Of a DNA stretch of 64,000 nucleotides, positions 19,610 through 31,500 are shown piece by piece; position 1 is the stretch's first letter; every line of letters begins with the position of its first letter. This stretch comes from Tritrichomonas foetus (Eukaryota > Parabasalia > Tritrichomonadida > Tritrichomonadidae). The DNA lies in assembly GCA_001839685.1 (NCBI GenBank), contig MLAK01000421.1:54586-118585 (forward strand), read 5' to 3'. The notes beneath the pieces were generated by a model. The model ran no database searches, was not told the DNA's origin, and worked only from the letters and a program-made list of their open reading frames with translations. A program made the position numbers and the translations under genes.

Positions 19610-20361
19610 AGTATTATTTATTCTCTATCCAATTTTTTTTTTAATCAAATCTTCAACTTTTTTCTGATAAGCTCAAAATTCAACCTTGGGCATCGATAAA
19701 AATCACCGTCATTGAGAGAATCTTCGAGTCTCACTATTAAATAGTGACTCTTATGATGGTTTGAATCTACATGTTGTTTATTTCACAAATTCACAAAATG
19801 TAGGATTCAGAATATGTTCAAAGTGGGTCATGACTCATGAGTTTACAATTTTGAGATAAAAGAAAATTTTAAAGTTAACTGCAGCACATTTTAGTAAATG
19901 GAATGTTTTTAATTATAAAAAGCCATCTACTAAGTGCAATGACAAATTTCATACAATGTGGAAATTTACCTGCCAGCTTGACTTTGTTAGATGATTTGGG
20001 GTAATTAAATATAATCTTCTTTTAACTAATTCATGATATTCCTTGAATTGAATGAAACATTGCCTCCATACTGTCCATAAAAGAAAAAGACTATTTTCAA
20101 ACTATAGCAATCATTTTCAATTATCTAACTAAATTAAATATTCGATCATGCATAATTTAAAATCAATTTTTATCAACTCACCAGTCAGAGTTTTGGCAGC
20201 AATTTTTGAATTATTTATTGAATTAACTAATTCTAGAATTCAGAAAAATTCCATTTATCACAATTGCCTTTTGAAAATTCAAAATTTTCAATTGTCAAAG
20301 AAAAATCTAAAGACCATTATCGACACATCGTTTTTGCTATATTTCTAGTTTTTATATTTAA
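19610..20361. other. Intergenic region
   Basis: About 750 bp of AT-rich spacer. A 66-codon frame at 20148-20348 opens with ATG but has no recognisable content and ends 13 bases before the next gene; I do not support it as a gene. Confidence 0.5.
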
Positions 20362-21195
20362 ATGGGAAGGTGGAAAGAAGGAAGAACACCGACGAGACGA
20401 ATTATCATTACAGACAAAGAAGGTTCGCCCGCTTTAATTTACAATTTAGACGAAAAATCCAGACTTATTTACGAATATCCAGTGTGCAAAGGGCTCCCTG
20501 CACATATTGCTCTGCCAAAATCGGGTCACTTCGTTTTTAAACCACCAAAAGTCAATGTCTACTCTAGAAGCAAGCAGAGCATCGATCCAGACATAATTGA
20601 CAATAACATTTATGAAATGAATGTATCAATCTGGAAAAGTGACTTGTCAGAAAAGTGTCTTGGCAGTGAACATGAAAACAATGAAAAAGAAAAAACAAAG
20701 AAAACCCAAAATATCATTAAAGAAAAAAGTATAAAAATAAGAGTGAATAATAACCTAGCAGCTCTTGCACAAAATATGAGCAATTCGATCTTGAATTTAC
20801 AATGTAGCCAGATTTATATTAACAAGAATACAAATAAAGTAGATTACATTAGTAGCACTATCAACAACAGTTACAAGAACAATACGAGTGATGATCATAG
20901 AGATATATTTTCAAACTTAAATGGAGATGAAAGCTCAGGAATAAAAGGGCTGTGCCAGTTCACATCACAGAATAACTTCAATCAAATTGATATTCATAAT
21001 GATTATGATATTGGTTTGAAAATTAATGATTTTTCTGAAGAATTTACACAAATGGACTTTCTAAAATTCGAAGAAGTAATAGAAAATGATCTTTCAATCG
21101 AAAATAGTAATAACTTGATCGTTGATCAAGCAATTTTAGATGTGTTTGATCACGAAATAATATCGAATTATTCAGAAAGTTTTTCTGTTTTGTAA
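20362..21195 (+). CDS. Hypothetical protein, basic N-terminus and Asn-rich body
   Basis: A 277-residue protein from ATG 20362 to TAA. I recognise no family. Residues 1-75 are basic and look ordered (WKEGRTPTRRIIITDKEG, then a Pro/Lys-rich FVFKPPKVNVYS). The rest is Asn/Ser/Asp-rich and probably disordered, with a Lys/Glu cluster near 100-125 and an acidic C-terminus. No signal peptide, membrane span or catalytic motif is visible. A small conserved head with a long disordered tail is common for nuclear regulators, but there is no direct evidence for that here. Confidence 0.7.
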   Translation: MGRWKEGRTPTRRIIITDKEGSPALIYNLDEKSRLIYEYPVCKGLPAHIALPKSGHFVFKPPKVNVYSRSKQSIDPDIIDNNIYEMNVSIWKSDLSEKCLGSEHENNEKEKTKKTQNIIKEKSIKIRVNNNLAALAQNMSNSILNLQCSQIYINKNTNKVDYISSTINNSYKNNTSDDHRDIFSNLNGDESSGIKGLCQFTSQNNFNQIDIHNDYDIGLKINDFSEEFTQMDFLKFEEVIENDLSIENSNNLIVDQAILDVFDHEIISNYSESFSVL

Positions 21196-21937
21196 ATCTT
21201 TCTTCTTAGGACATCTCATTTTTTTACTTCATTTTTGTTATTATTATTGCTTTTATAATAAAACAATTGGTTACAAAATTTGTTTCCATTTCAAGTATGA
21301 ATTCGAATGTCCATGTAAAATTTGATTTGTTCCATACGAAACCCAAATGGAAACACTCAATTAAGTGACAACATTATGTATCTTTTGGTATATTTTAAGT
21401 ACATATAAAGCATAATAAGTAAATATAATCACTTTTTAGAATAAAGTATTGTATCAGAATCACTTACGTTTTGATATTTTCGTCATGCACAAATGAAATA
21501 GAAATAGGATTTGATTGAGAGAATGTGGATAATATATATAATATGAGAAGATATCATAACAATAATGATATGAAGATATTTAAGAGAAAAAATATTATTA
21601 TTCTTGATTTTGAGCAGATGCCCCAATAAATGATATATTCAATTTTTTTTCGTACGTTAAGCTATCAGCTCTTCTTGATAGAATTTGAGATTATATTTCA
21701 AAAATTGTGAGTTTTTCATAACAATAAAATATAGAAATATCCTTTACATATTTAGCAATCTATTGACCGATGTTTGAAGAACAATGCAAATAAAAATTGA
21801 ATGGAGCAATCTTCTGCTATTGAATCTTTTCCAAAGATATAGAAACTTTTGAGTACTCAATGACGATTTTTTGAATGAATATATGACCAAATTAATACAG
21901 AATATCTATTAAATTTGCATTTTGGACATTCTGCGGT
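21196..21937. other. Intergenic region
   Basis: About 740 bp of AT-rich spacer between two plus-strand genes. No open frame or motif worth naming. Confidence 0.6.
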
Positions 21938-24900
21938 ATGATATCTTTAGACAAAGAAATCACATCTAATGTCCCACGAACAATCAGTCAAGACGTTTTT
22001 ACAGATACTTCTCACTACAATGGTCGATGTTCCCCCAGCAAAAGAAAAGATAAAAAATCCATTCGTCAAGATTTCAGTTATTCGAACTTTTCGCCTCTTA
22101 AATTGACTTCAGGAAACGACAGTAATATGCAAAGCGATATGAGCTATTTGCATAGAAAGCGGAAGGAAAGAGAAAATCGAGTTTATTCTCCTAAGTACAT
22201 TTCTGACATTTCACTTTTTTCTGATGAAAGTTCTGACACGTCATTTTCTATTAATTCACCATTAAATTCACCTTTAAGTCCTTATAGTTCATCAAGTGCG
22301 TTCAACTTAAATAAAGAATATAATAACACATATTTAAGTCCAACACGGAGTTTTAACTCACTAAATCAAAAACAACAAAATTTAAGTTCATCAAATTTTG
22401 AAATATCTAATTTTGAAGATTCTATAAGTTTAATAAATCAGAAAATTATGCCGAAAAATGTAAATATTACACCACAGCCATCAATGAAACACAAAAAACT
22501 CCATCTTCACAAATCAGAAAGTACTTCTGGAAGGAATAAAATTAAAATCTCAAAAAATTCACTCAAAAAATCGACAAAAAATTCAACTAAATTTTATGAA
22601 AAATATCTCAAAAATAAAAAATTTGATCGATTTGATAAAGATAATTCACGTTTTTTACTTATTGAAACTCCAAATTATGATAATGCAATCGCAATTGCAG
22701 AAGAAGAACTACAAAAAATCCAGATTTGTAACTTTTCTGGCCAACTCTCAATTTTCTTACGAATGAAAATCAACACAACTGAATTTCAAGAATTGAAATC
22801 GGGACTTTTCTCATTAATCAATGATTATGGCTATAATCCCTCAATTAATCCAAAGCATCCAACAACAATTGTCTGCCAAATTTCTACATTTTTATCAGAA
22901 GTCAAAGAATCAAAAGTGATTTCTTTACCAATCGCCAATATTTCAGAACTAATTAATTCAAATCACGATGAGATTATCTACAATCAGAAATTCTTTGAAG
23001 AGAAGTTGAACAGTTTATTAGAAAACAATAAACATCGAAAGGACGAAAATCCACTTCATAGGAAATCAAAAAAAGTACAATCAAGAAATTCTAATATGGA
23101 AAACGAAAAAATAAGTCACAAGAAAATGAATGATGCAAAAACAAATGATGAAAAATCAAAAAATACGAATGACGATAAGGAACCTGCAAGTGAGGAATCT
23201 AACACTTCGAAATTCAATAATCAAAGCCAAAATGAAGTGAATTTGGTCGATGGTGAACACTCATCAAATTCATTTAAAAAGATGATTGAAGAAAAAATCA
23301 AAGAACATATTTATGATGATTCTCGATTTGTTTTTTGCATGATCCCCGACTCGCCGATCACAGACGCATTCTTAAAGTTTTTGTATATTAAAACTGTAAC
23401 AGAAGTCTGTTCATCATTTGAATGCCAGTGTGATGTAATCGACAAAACTACGCCGTTGATTCAATGTGAAACAAAAAGGAAAACAGTTGATACAGAGATA
23501 GTTTCACTTCCTATTTTAAACCCTGATAAAGCTGACCGAATGATCAAAGAAAAACTTCAATCGAATTTTTCAGGAGTTATCATTTTTCAGCCAGAAAATG
23601 GCCAAAATTACCACAAAGTTTTAATGAGTAGATATCCTCGGAAAATTGTTGATATTTGTGAGAGTTTTGGATTTGATGCAGACATAACTGACATTAAAAA
23701 CCAAATTGTGAAATGCTCCATGATCAAGAAAAATACAACAAGTTCTTCAAAGTTACCAAAAATTGTAATTAGAGTTTCCTCTTTCGATTCAAAAAAAGCA
23801 GAAAATACTGTAAGAAGAACATTACAGAGTGGATTTAATGGAATTATTATTTTCAAACCTGAAAAGGGATTTTACAGTCAATCCCAAATGCCAAACTTTC
23901 CAAAAAGAATTATTGATATTTGCCATCAATTTCGAGCACTCGCACGCATCATCAAATCCAAAAATTCTAACGATTCGTCTAATAATCACACTTATTCTTG
24001 CAGTAATTCATGCCAAAACTCATATGATAATATAATTAATAGGGAAAGTAATCATAAAACTAACAATCAATTTTCTAAATTAGAAAATAATTCAGAATGT
24101 AAGAATAATGAAGTGAATATAAATGAATTAAATAATGAATACAGTGATGGATGTGTTGTTGAGTGTAAAATACTACATGATAGGAATGTCTTCTATCAAA
24201 ATATTACAGTTGAAGTCCCATGGGATAAACCTAAAAGTGCAGAAGGAATAATACGTCTTACCCTTGAAGGAAATTTTGTTGGAACAGTCACTTTTGTTCC
24301 TGAACATGGAGTTTACTCTGAGTTAACAATGAGTGAATATCCACATAGAATTATTGAAATTTGTAATGAGTATAAATTTGAAGCTGCAGAAAAAGGCAAA
24401 CAAATAGTTGAATGCCAAAAAACTAGTAGCTTATCAAATGAAACAAAAACAGTTTTATTATCCAATTTCAATAAATTTAAAGCAGAAGCTCAAATTAGAG
24501 CAACACTTGTTAGTAATTTTGCAGGAATAGTAATTTTTGCTCCTGAAGGAGGGCACTACAATGATACACTCATGAAAGACTTCCAAAATCGTGTAAAATC
24601 AATTTGTCAGGAATTTCAATTTAACGCATATTTTGGTGAAAAAGAATCGGTTCATTGCCACATGCGAAAAAGGAATCTTAGTGAAGTAACTCTTGAACTA
24701 CCTTTAGAAACTTGTGAAACGATGGAAGAAGAAATAAAGAGGTTCTTTGAAAGTGGATTTTCAGGTACTGCCAATTTAGTTCCACTTGGAAAAAAGTATG
24801 ATGCTGAACACATGAAATTATTTTATCCTCGAAAAGCATTGGAATTGTGCCATATGTATAATTTTATTGCAAAGGTTGTCGACATAAAAACCAAAAAAAT

Positions 24901-25669
24901 TCAATGTGTTGTTAATCCTTTGATTGTTGAACTAAAAATGACTAATGATTTGGTAACTAAAGAAGAAGTGAAAACAAGCATTGATTCAGTTGTAAACGGG
25001 GTTGTGGTATTCATTCCACATCCATCTATTTACGATAACATGACACTGAGGTCTTTTTCTTCAACAATTTCAAACTTTTGTGAACAACTTGGATTTACAC
25101 CAGTCGCATCTGAACAAAAAGTTGTATGCTCAATCATCAAGTCCCAAAATACCAACAACAATAACAACGAAAAAACTTCCATAAATACTAATATGAGCAA
25201 CAACACCAACAATACTAAAAATTCCATTGTATATGATAATTTTGAGGAAAGTGATGGAACTGTTGTTGTCAAAGTCCCTTCATTTGATCCATCAACAGCT
25301 GAAAATGTGGTTCGAAGTGCGCTTAGTAAGTATAAAAGAAATGAAGTGGTGATTATGTTTGTTCCAAAATCGCTTCGCTACAATAAAGTATCAATGGCCA
25401 AGTACCCTCAAAAAATTATTGAAATTTGTAAAGAATTCGAATTAAGTGCGAAAATCGAAAATAATGAAACACAAATTGTGGAATGCAACACTGCAATGAA
25501 AGTTGAAAATACCGAGCCAAAACAGAATTTGTTGTCTGCCAATGACGACTCTTCTTCTTCTTCTTCTCATTTGATTTCTATTCTTTTTCCATTTTCGGCT
25601 TCATCAGATTCTTTCAATGAAGAAGAAGCCAAAAATGAGTTGTTAAAAGATTTAGAAAACGGTATTTAA
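21938..25669 (+). CDS. Protein with nine copies of an unrecognised ~75-residue alpha/beta repeat
   Basis: A 1,243-residue protein. Residues 1-230 are Ser/Asn/Lys-rich and probably disordered. From about 237 onward the protein consists of repeats of about 75 residues: a strand with (V/L)PSFD, a helix with AExxIRxTLxS, a glycine turn and strand GxVIFxPE, then YPxRIIEICxEF, and a final strand IVEC. I find them starting near residues 237, 445, 524, 609, 756, 837, 916, 994 and 1108. Disordered Asn-rich linkers separate some of them. The protein ends in the first third of a tenth repeat (FNEEEAKNELLKDLENGI), so the gene may have been truncated at its 3' end. I do not recognise the repeat. No catalytic motif, signal peptide or membrane span is visible. 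The start is ATG 21938. Confidence 0.9.
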   Translation: MISLDKEITSNVPRTISQDVFTDTSHYNGRCSPSKRKDKKSIRQDFSYSNFSPLKLTSGNDSNMQSDMSYLHRKRKERENRVYSPKYISDISLFSDESSDTSFSINSPLNSPLSPYSSSSAFNLNKEYNNTYLSPTRSFNSLNQKQQNLSSSNFEISNFEDSISLINQKIMPKNVNITPQPSMKHKKLHLHKSESTSGRNKIKISKNSLKKSTKNSTKFYEKYLKNKKFDRFDKDNSRFLLIETPNYDNAIAIAEEELQKIQICNFSGQLSIFLRMKINTTEFQELKSGLFSLINDYGYNPSINPKHPTTIVCQISTFLSEVKESKVISLPIANISELINSNHDEIIYNQKFFEEKLNSLLENNKHRKDENPLHRKSKKVQSRNSNMENEKISHKKMNDAKTNDEKSKNTNDDKEPASEESNTSKFNNQSQNEVNLVDGEHSSNSFKKMIEEKIKEHIYDDSRFVFCMIPDSPITDAFLKFLYIKTVTEVCSSFECQCDVIDKTTPLIQCETKRKTVDTEIVSLPILNPDKADRMIKEKLQSNFSGVIIFQPENGQNYHKVLMSRYPRKIVDICESFGFDADITDIKNQIVKCSMIKKNTTSSSKLPKIVIRVSSFDSKKAENTVRRTLQSGFNGIIIFKPEKGFYSQSQMPNFPKRIIDICHQFRALARIIKSKNSNDSSNNHTYSCSNSCQNSYDNIINRESNHKTNNQFSKLENNSECKNNEVNINELNNEYSDGCVVECKILHDRNVFYQNITVEVPWDKPKSAEGIIRLTLEGNFVGTVTFVPEHGVYSELTMSEYPHRIIEICNEYKFEAAEKGKQIVECQKTSSLSNETKTVLLSNFNKFKAEAQIRATLVSNFAGIVIFAPEGGHYNDTLMKDFQNRVKSICQEFQFNAYFGEKESVHCHMRKRNLSEVTLELPLETCETMEEEIKRFFESGFSGTANLVPLGKKYDAEHMKLFYPRKALELCHMYNFIAKVVDIKTKKIQCVVNPLIVELKMTNDLVTKEEVKTSIDSVVNGVVVFIPHPSIYDNMTLRSFSSTISNFCEQLGFTPVASEQKVVCSIIKSQNTNNNNNEKTSINTNMSNNTNNTKNSIVYDNFEESDGTVVVKVPSFDPSTAENVVRSALSKYKRNEVVIMFVPKSLRYNKVSMAKYPQKIIEICKEFELSAKIENNETQIVECNTAMKVENTEPKQNLLSANDDSSSSSSHLISILFPFSASSDSFNEEEAKNELLKDLENGI

Positions 25670-26214
25670 TAAAGTGTTATGATGTACATATTTTTTTTAA
25701 TATATATATATATATATATATGATTTATTTCTTATCCATCACTAATGTTCTGGAGATAATATTCACAGTTTACGACATTTGAAAGGAAAGAAGCATGATT
25801 TTTATTTGTTTTTAATTTTTTGATAGTTCTCTAAAATTTGAACATCATCTTTATTCCTAATTTTGGCTGATTCTTTATCATATGAAGATTATATCCTTGT
25901 CATGCATTTATATTTTGAAAATCCTAACATAAAACACTTTGAAATTAGTTATATAATAATAGAAATATACATAATAATATGTTCCATTTCACAATAAGTC
26001 TGTATATTAATAAGCTCCTTGTTTAGATTTTACAATTTAAAATACCAAAAATGATGGCATATAAAAAACGAAATACAAAAACAGAAACAAAAGTTGATAT
26101 ATGGGATTTAGAAAAATAAAAAACATTTTATACTACTTTTTCTATGAAAGATTCTTATTATGATATAAATTTAACAATCGTGTTTCATCAAATAATTACT
26201 TGATATATCTGTTT
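25670..26214. other. Intergenic region between convergent genes
   Basis: About 545 bp of AT-rich spacer between the 3' ends of two convergent genes, with an AT microsatellite at 25700-25721. Nothing else recognisable. Confidence 0.6.
25700..25721. repeat. (AT)11 microsatellite
   Basis: Eleven uninterrupted AT dinucleotides about 30 bases after the stop codon of the repeat-protein gene. Confidence 0.95.
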
Positions 26215-27497
26215 CTAATTGTTTTTTAATATGTTAGATAGCCTGCTTGATACATACATATGTTGCATTCTTTGGTATTGTCTTAATTTTGACTCATAAA
26301 AAGGGTAATTGTTAGTTTCTGAAAATTTTATATTATTTACTGTATAAACGTCATATTTTTGGCCTTCCTTTTCCAAATTGTATCCAAAAGGAATTGGAAA
26401 AGTTTTTTCTAAAAAAGCTTTTGTTTGACTGAACAGGACTGCTTTTTCAGTATTGATACAAAAAACGGCTGGGACTTTCTTTAAACGTGAAAGATGATAA
26501 GCATCTCTTCTTGTTCCAACAAAATAAAAATGATGTTCATTTTTATTTGGGATAAACCTAACAATTTGATTTGTATTAATTCCATATAATTGAATCATTA
26601 ATTGCATTAAAACATTTGAATCTTCTCGAAATTTGCTAAAGATAGTTTGACGAATTTGCTCTCTAAAGGTTTCATGAATTTCTTTCATTAATGTTTTGGT
26701 GAGTGGTGTAGGTGTATGGTCATATTCGCCAATCATTGTTTTATTAAAATAGTCTTGACATATTTTTGCAGTTCGTGCACAAACGATTATAAACTGAGGA
26801 ATTTTATGAGTTATTTGATTTTTTGTTAAGTTTTTCAATTCTTTATTTACATTCACCCAAGTTTTATTTTTGGTTGGAATTCGAGGACGATTATCTGCAT
26901 CAAAAAAGAAAGATTGATAAAGTGGGCGGCCAATAAACATGTCATCATTCATGTAAATGAAATGTTCAGATAAATTTGGAATTCGATGTAAACAAAATTC
27001 AATGCCGTATGAATTATATGAAGGAACATCAAAGGATCTTGGGAAAATTTCTTCATGTGAAATAATTTCGATCTTGTTTTCAAGCTCTGGAATGTCCAGA
27101 TTTAGCCAATACGGTTTTTGCCTGGCAGTGACAAGAAAAATTTTTCGAACCCATGGAATGTTCTTATAAACCGATCTTAATGAATATTTAAGTTCATCTA
27201 ATTGAATGAAACGTGTTTCAAACATATTTTCACTCACATTAAATGATATTTTTGACTGTCTGATGAAAATTTTTGTATCCATTCTTCATCAGTGCCATTC
27301 ACCCAAGTATAAACCAAATCAATATCACGATATTTTTCAGCATGAAAATTGAATTGTAACTTGAATAAAATAATCCTAATTTCATAGATTAATATGCACA
27401 AAAATGTAAACCATTTATAGACTCCCAAACAAAACAGCACATCATTTGAATGGATTTTGCGCTTGTTTTTGTTGTGGGAATCGATGTGGATTTCCAT
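26215..27497 (-). CDS. Stealth-family (GNPTAB-like) sugar-phosphate transferase, split over two frames
   Basis: Stealth proteins transfer sugar-1-phosphates; the animal member GNPTAB makes the mannose-6-phosphate lysosomal tag and bacterial members build capsule. All four conserved regions are visible. The first segment (27497 down to 27234) has a membrane anchor near residues 18-45, typical of a type II Golgi enzyme, then CR1, DLVYTWVNGTDEEW. The second segment (27282 down to 26215) is in another frame and carries CR2 (DELKYSLRSV, PWVRKIFLVTA), CR3 (HRIPNLSEHFIYMNDD) and CR4 (PAVFCINTEKA, LEKTFPIP). The frames overlap by 49 bases and the protein must change frame between QKYHL and FETRF. No trichomonad-type intron (GTATGT with ACTAACACACAG) is visible at the junction. 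The gene may therefore carry a real frameshift or a sequence error. The family assignment is firm; integrity is not. Confidence 0.85.
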
Positions 27498-28589
27498 GAA
27501 GGCAATCTTAAAAAGTCGTTTGAGGAATTTTGAGATATATTGAAAATATGATCGGAATGTTAACTTTTTAAAGTACTTCTATGAATTTATGGCGGTTATT
27601 GGTGAAATACATATGACCTTTCAATTGAAATTTAATTCATTTTTTCATCATTGCTGAACTGATTTATAATGATTAAAAGCGTGAAATATTGATATGTTTA
27701 TGTTCTATATTAAGAAAATATCACTAGAAATTTTAGGAATTTTATTTCCTTATTGACGAAATTTCCGAGGAAAATGTCAGTTTGAGTAAGTTTGACTTTT
27801 CCATTTTGATATAAAAAGCAAAAGGAAAATAAGAAAAGAAAGAAATTGGCATTTATTTGTAGAGAATAATTGAATGCATTCTATTTAACAAATTTGAATA
27901 TTTTCAATTACTTTTTGAATGAATTTTATTCAATTTCGAAAAAGAACGATTAAAGTAGACTTAATAAAGCATAAATCGATCTATTCAAATTGTACTGCTA
28001 TAACAGTTACATTTCTCAAAATTAATTCAATCATGAATGAATTCTTTAAATATTTTTTCTCATTTATAGACCAAAATAGTAATCAATTGACTAATTAGTC
28101 AGTTTTATTCTATGAATAGAAATCATTCCTCACTCATTTGTTTTTGATATTAAGAGATGTTAAATTCTGAGAATTCAAAATATGCACTTAAAAACTCCAA
28201 AAATCGCAATTGAAAGAGCTCCATATCAATTGCTCACTGGAATACTAAAATCATCAAATAATTTCAAAAATCATATTTCTGATTAAAATTCTACTCTAAA
28301 AGATTTTGTAAAAACATGTTTAATGTTTAGATTTTGGTAATGATTAATAAGCAGCATAATTTCCAAAATTATAACTCTGTGTGGTTCAATAAATTCTAAT
28401 TGAAGTGATCTTGGAAAATAGGCTTTTAAATTACAAGTAACAAATGATGAAAATATTTGTGAAAAAGGATAATATTTTAAAGAATCTCTGTTAAAAAGTT
28501 TCCCAAACAAACATTTATTGAAACAAATTATTAAAACAAAAATTAAAGTAGTATGTATCTTTATTATTTATTAAAAAGCAAAATCATTG
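27498..28589. other. Intergenic region
   Basis: About 1.1 kb of AT-rich spacer. The longest open frame (minus strand, about 28283-28510) opens only with TTG and is unrecognised. Confidence 0.55.
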
Positions 28590-31500
28590 TTACTTACGAT
28601 TGGAAATCCATTGACCGTCATTTCTATATTCATTAATGTATTCTTCTTTGTCGTGAATGAGATTATTCGATTCAGCGATAGCTTCAGCTTGTGTTAGTTT
28701 TTTCTTGTTTTCTGTCTTTGCAGTTTCTTGATCTTGATATAAAGAATCTTGTACTAGTGTGATATCTGTTTGGCTTTGATCGTTGTCTTCATTAATAATA
28801 GTTTTAACCATTTTTCTTTTCATTTGCTGTTTCTCAATAATCCTGCTTTCAATTGTTCCACTCGTAATCAAATTAAAAACAGTTACTGTTCGTCTTTGTC
28901 CCATTCGATGAGCACGAGCCATTGCCTGGTCATCTTCAGTGAAATTCCAGGAATTTTCCATAAAAATGACATTGTTGGCAACTTGTAGGTTCAGACCAAG
29001 ACCACCAATGGAGGTTGTGAGGAGGAGTAAATCAGGGCCATCTTCACGATTAAATCGTTCAAGTACCAATGGTCTATCTTTTTCATTTACTCTTCCATCA
29101 AAGAAATCATACGTTAAACCTTGAATCTTACTTAAAACAATATCTCGAACTTTATCAAGTGTTTGTGAGCTTTGTGCGAAAAGTAAAGCACGATTCCTCA
29201 TCATGTCCTTTCCACCACCAAGTCCCAACTGCGTCAATAAAACTTTCCGCAATTCTTTCATTTTGGCTGAATATTCAATTTCTTCAGGAATTGAAGGGTC
29301 AACCAAGCATGGATGAATACAAAGTTGTCTTTCTTTCTTAAGTTTAGTGAAAATATGCTCATCTACATCAGAAATATCATTAAGAGTTTCTCCATGACCT
29401 AATAAGCGATTATATACTTCACGCTGTTTGTCAGTCATTTGAAAAACTTCATCATAAACAATTCTTGGCGGAAGTTCCTCAAGAACAACATCACGCAATC
29501 TTCGCATGATGAATGGAAGAACTTGACAATGGAGTAATTGAAGGCATTGCTGACCTTTTTCTGTTTCAGCTTCACTAGCTTCAGGTTTAAACATTTTCTT
29601 AATTGAACTTTCATACTTTTGTTGAAAAACTTTTTGTGTGCCTAAATAACCCGGCATTAAAAAGTCCATTAAACTCCAAAGTTCAGCAACATTATTTTGG
29701 ATTGGTGTACCAGAAAGAATAAGTCGATGGTCTGCACGTAATTGTGTTACAGCTTCTGCTGTTTTGGATGATTTGTTCTTAATTATATGACCTTCATCTA
29801 AAACACAATAAGTAAATGTACGTGACTTAAAAAGTTCAATATGTGAACGAATTATTCCATATGACGTAATAATGATTCCATCCATATGTTGGAACATTTT
29901 ACTGTTAACTACATCACTTTTCAGGACAAATGAATGTACTCTTAAATGTGGGAAGAAGTTATTCGTCTCTTTGCACCAATGTGAAATAACAGATGGAGGA
30001 CAAACGACTAAAGAAAATGGACTTGTATCATGCTCAATTGTATGAGCATTAGAAATAGCACAAAGACATTGAAAAGTTTTACCAAGACCCATATCATCTG
30101 CGAGGATTCCATTAAGCCCGTAATTATAAAGAAATCCAAGCCAGTTAATTCCATCTCGTTGATAACTTCGAATTTTTCCTCCATTAATGCTTGAAAAGTC
30201 TGGAGGTGGCATCAACTTGTATTCAGGAGATTTTGTTACATCAAAAAGTGGTGCTAAATATTTCATTGATTCTGCTTTCATGCCATGAAGGTCTTCAGGA
30301 AGCAAACGAGTACTTCCATTATCTAGAGGAAGTAAACGAACAATTTGAGCGAGTGAATGTGCAGCCATTCGACGTAAATTGTCATCTTGGTTAGCAAAAT
30401 TCTTTAAACATGGTTTTACAAAGAATGAGGCCCACGATAATAAATCGAGTTTGGTTGTATCGAAATCACTTAAAAATAAATCAATAAATTCAATTGGCCC
30501 AAGGCTTAGTTTCTTTTCTTCTTCAATTTGTGTAACAAAACTAGATAATAAAAGTGCAGGCTTGGTTTTCGCATAGATATTGGCCACATAGGCGATCATT
30601 GAACTTAATTTTTTAGTGTTTTTCATCATTGAAGTTACAATCATTTGTGTTTGTGCTTTATTTAAAGTCATTTTCGCTTGAATACAATAGTATAGTTGTA
30701 AAATATTATAAACACTATCTAATTTAGTAGGTACTTCATAAACAGCATTAATAGCAATAGTTTGAGCAACATTAATATTTGGTGGTCTTCTAGTACTCGT
30801 TATTATTGAAGCATAATTATCTGTATCACTGAAATTTTGTAAAAGTTTTTCTTCAAAATCAGCATTCATTTTAATTAATTGACTAATTACATCGCTTGAA
30901 TGATTATTTTTAAGCATCCGGCCAATATATGTGCTTACAAATTTATTAAATACAGTTAAAAGTGACGAAATTCGAGGAATTAATGAAATAACATCTTTTG
31001 CATCAAGTGAGAATAAATTAATTAAAATGCTGATTGGATCTTTCTGGAAAATTTCATCATTATCAACCATAAAAACAGGCATAGAAGTATCTAAATTCAA
31101 ACATAAGATTATACAAAACACAACACCATTTAACGTCTGACATTTCGTGAATTTTGGACCAGTTAAATCAATGTTTACAATTGATGCCAATTTAAGAATG
31201 ATTGGAATCATTAAAGTAATTTTATAATTATTTTTATTGAATTCAGCACTCATTGCTTCCATGACATTTGCACAGTACTCTTCATTGAAATAAAGACCTT
31301 TTGATTCCATGAGATTATTCAAGCAGGAGATCATAGATAGTGCAACTCTAAATAAGACATTAGATGGTTCATTAATCATTAAAACAATAATTTTTATGGC
31401 AAAATCAAGAAAATCAAAATCATCAAAAATTTCATGATCATGACAATCAAGAATTATATTAATTAAGTTATATGTTGCTTCACGTGTTGAATATTGTGGA

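Noticed and set aside
20148..20348. 66-codon frame upstream of 20362
   Set aside because: No protein-like pattern; probably chance in AT-rich spacer.
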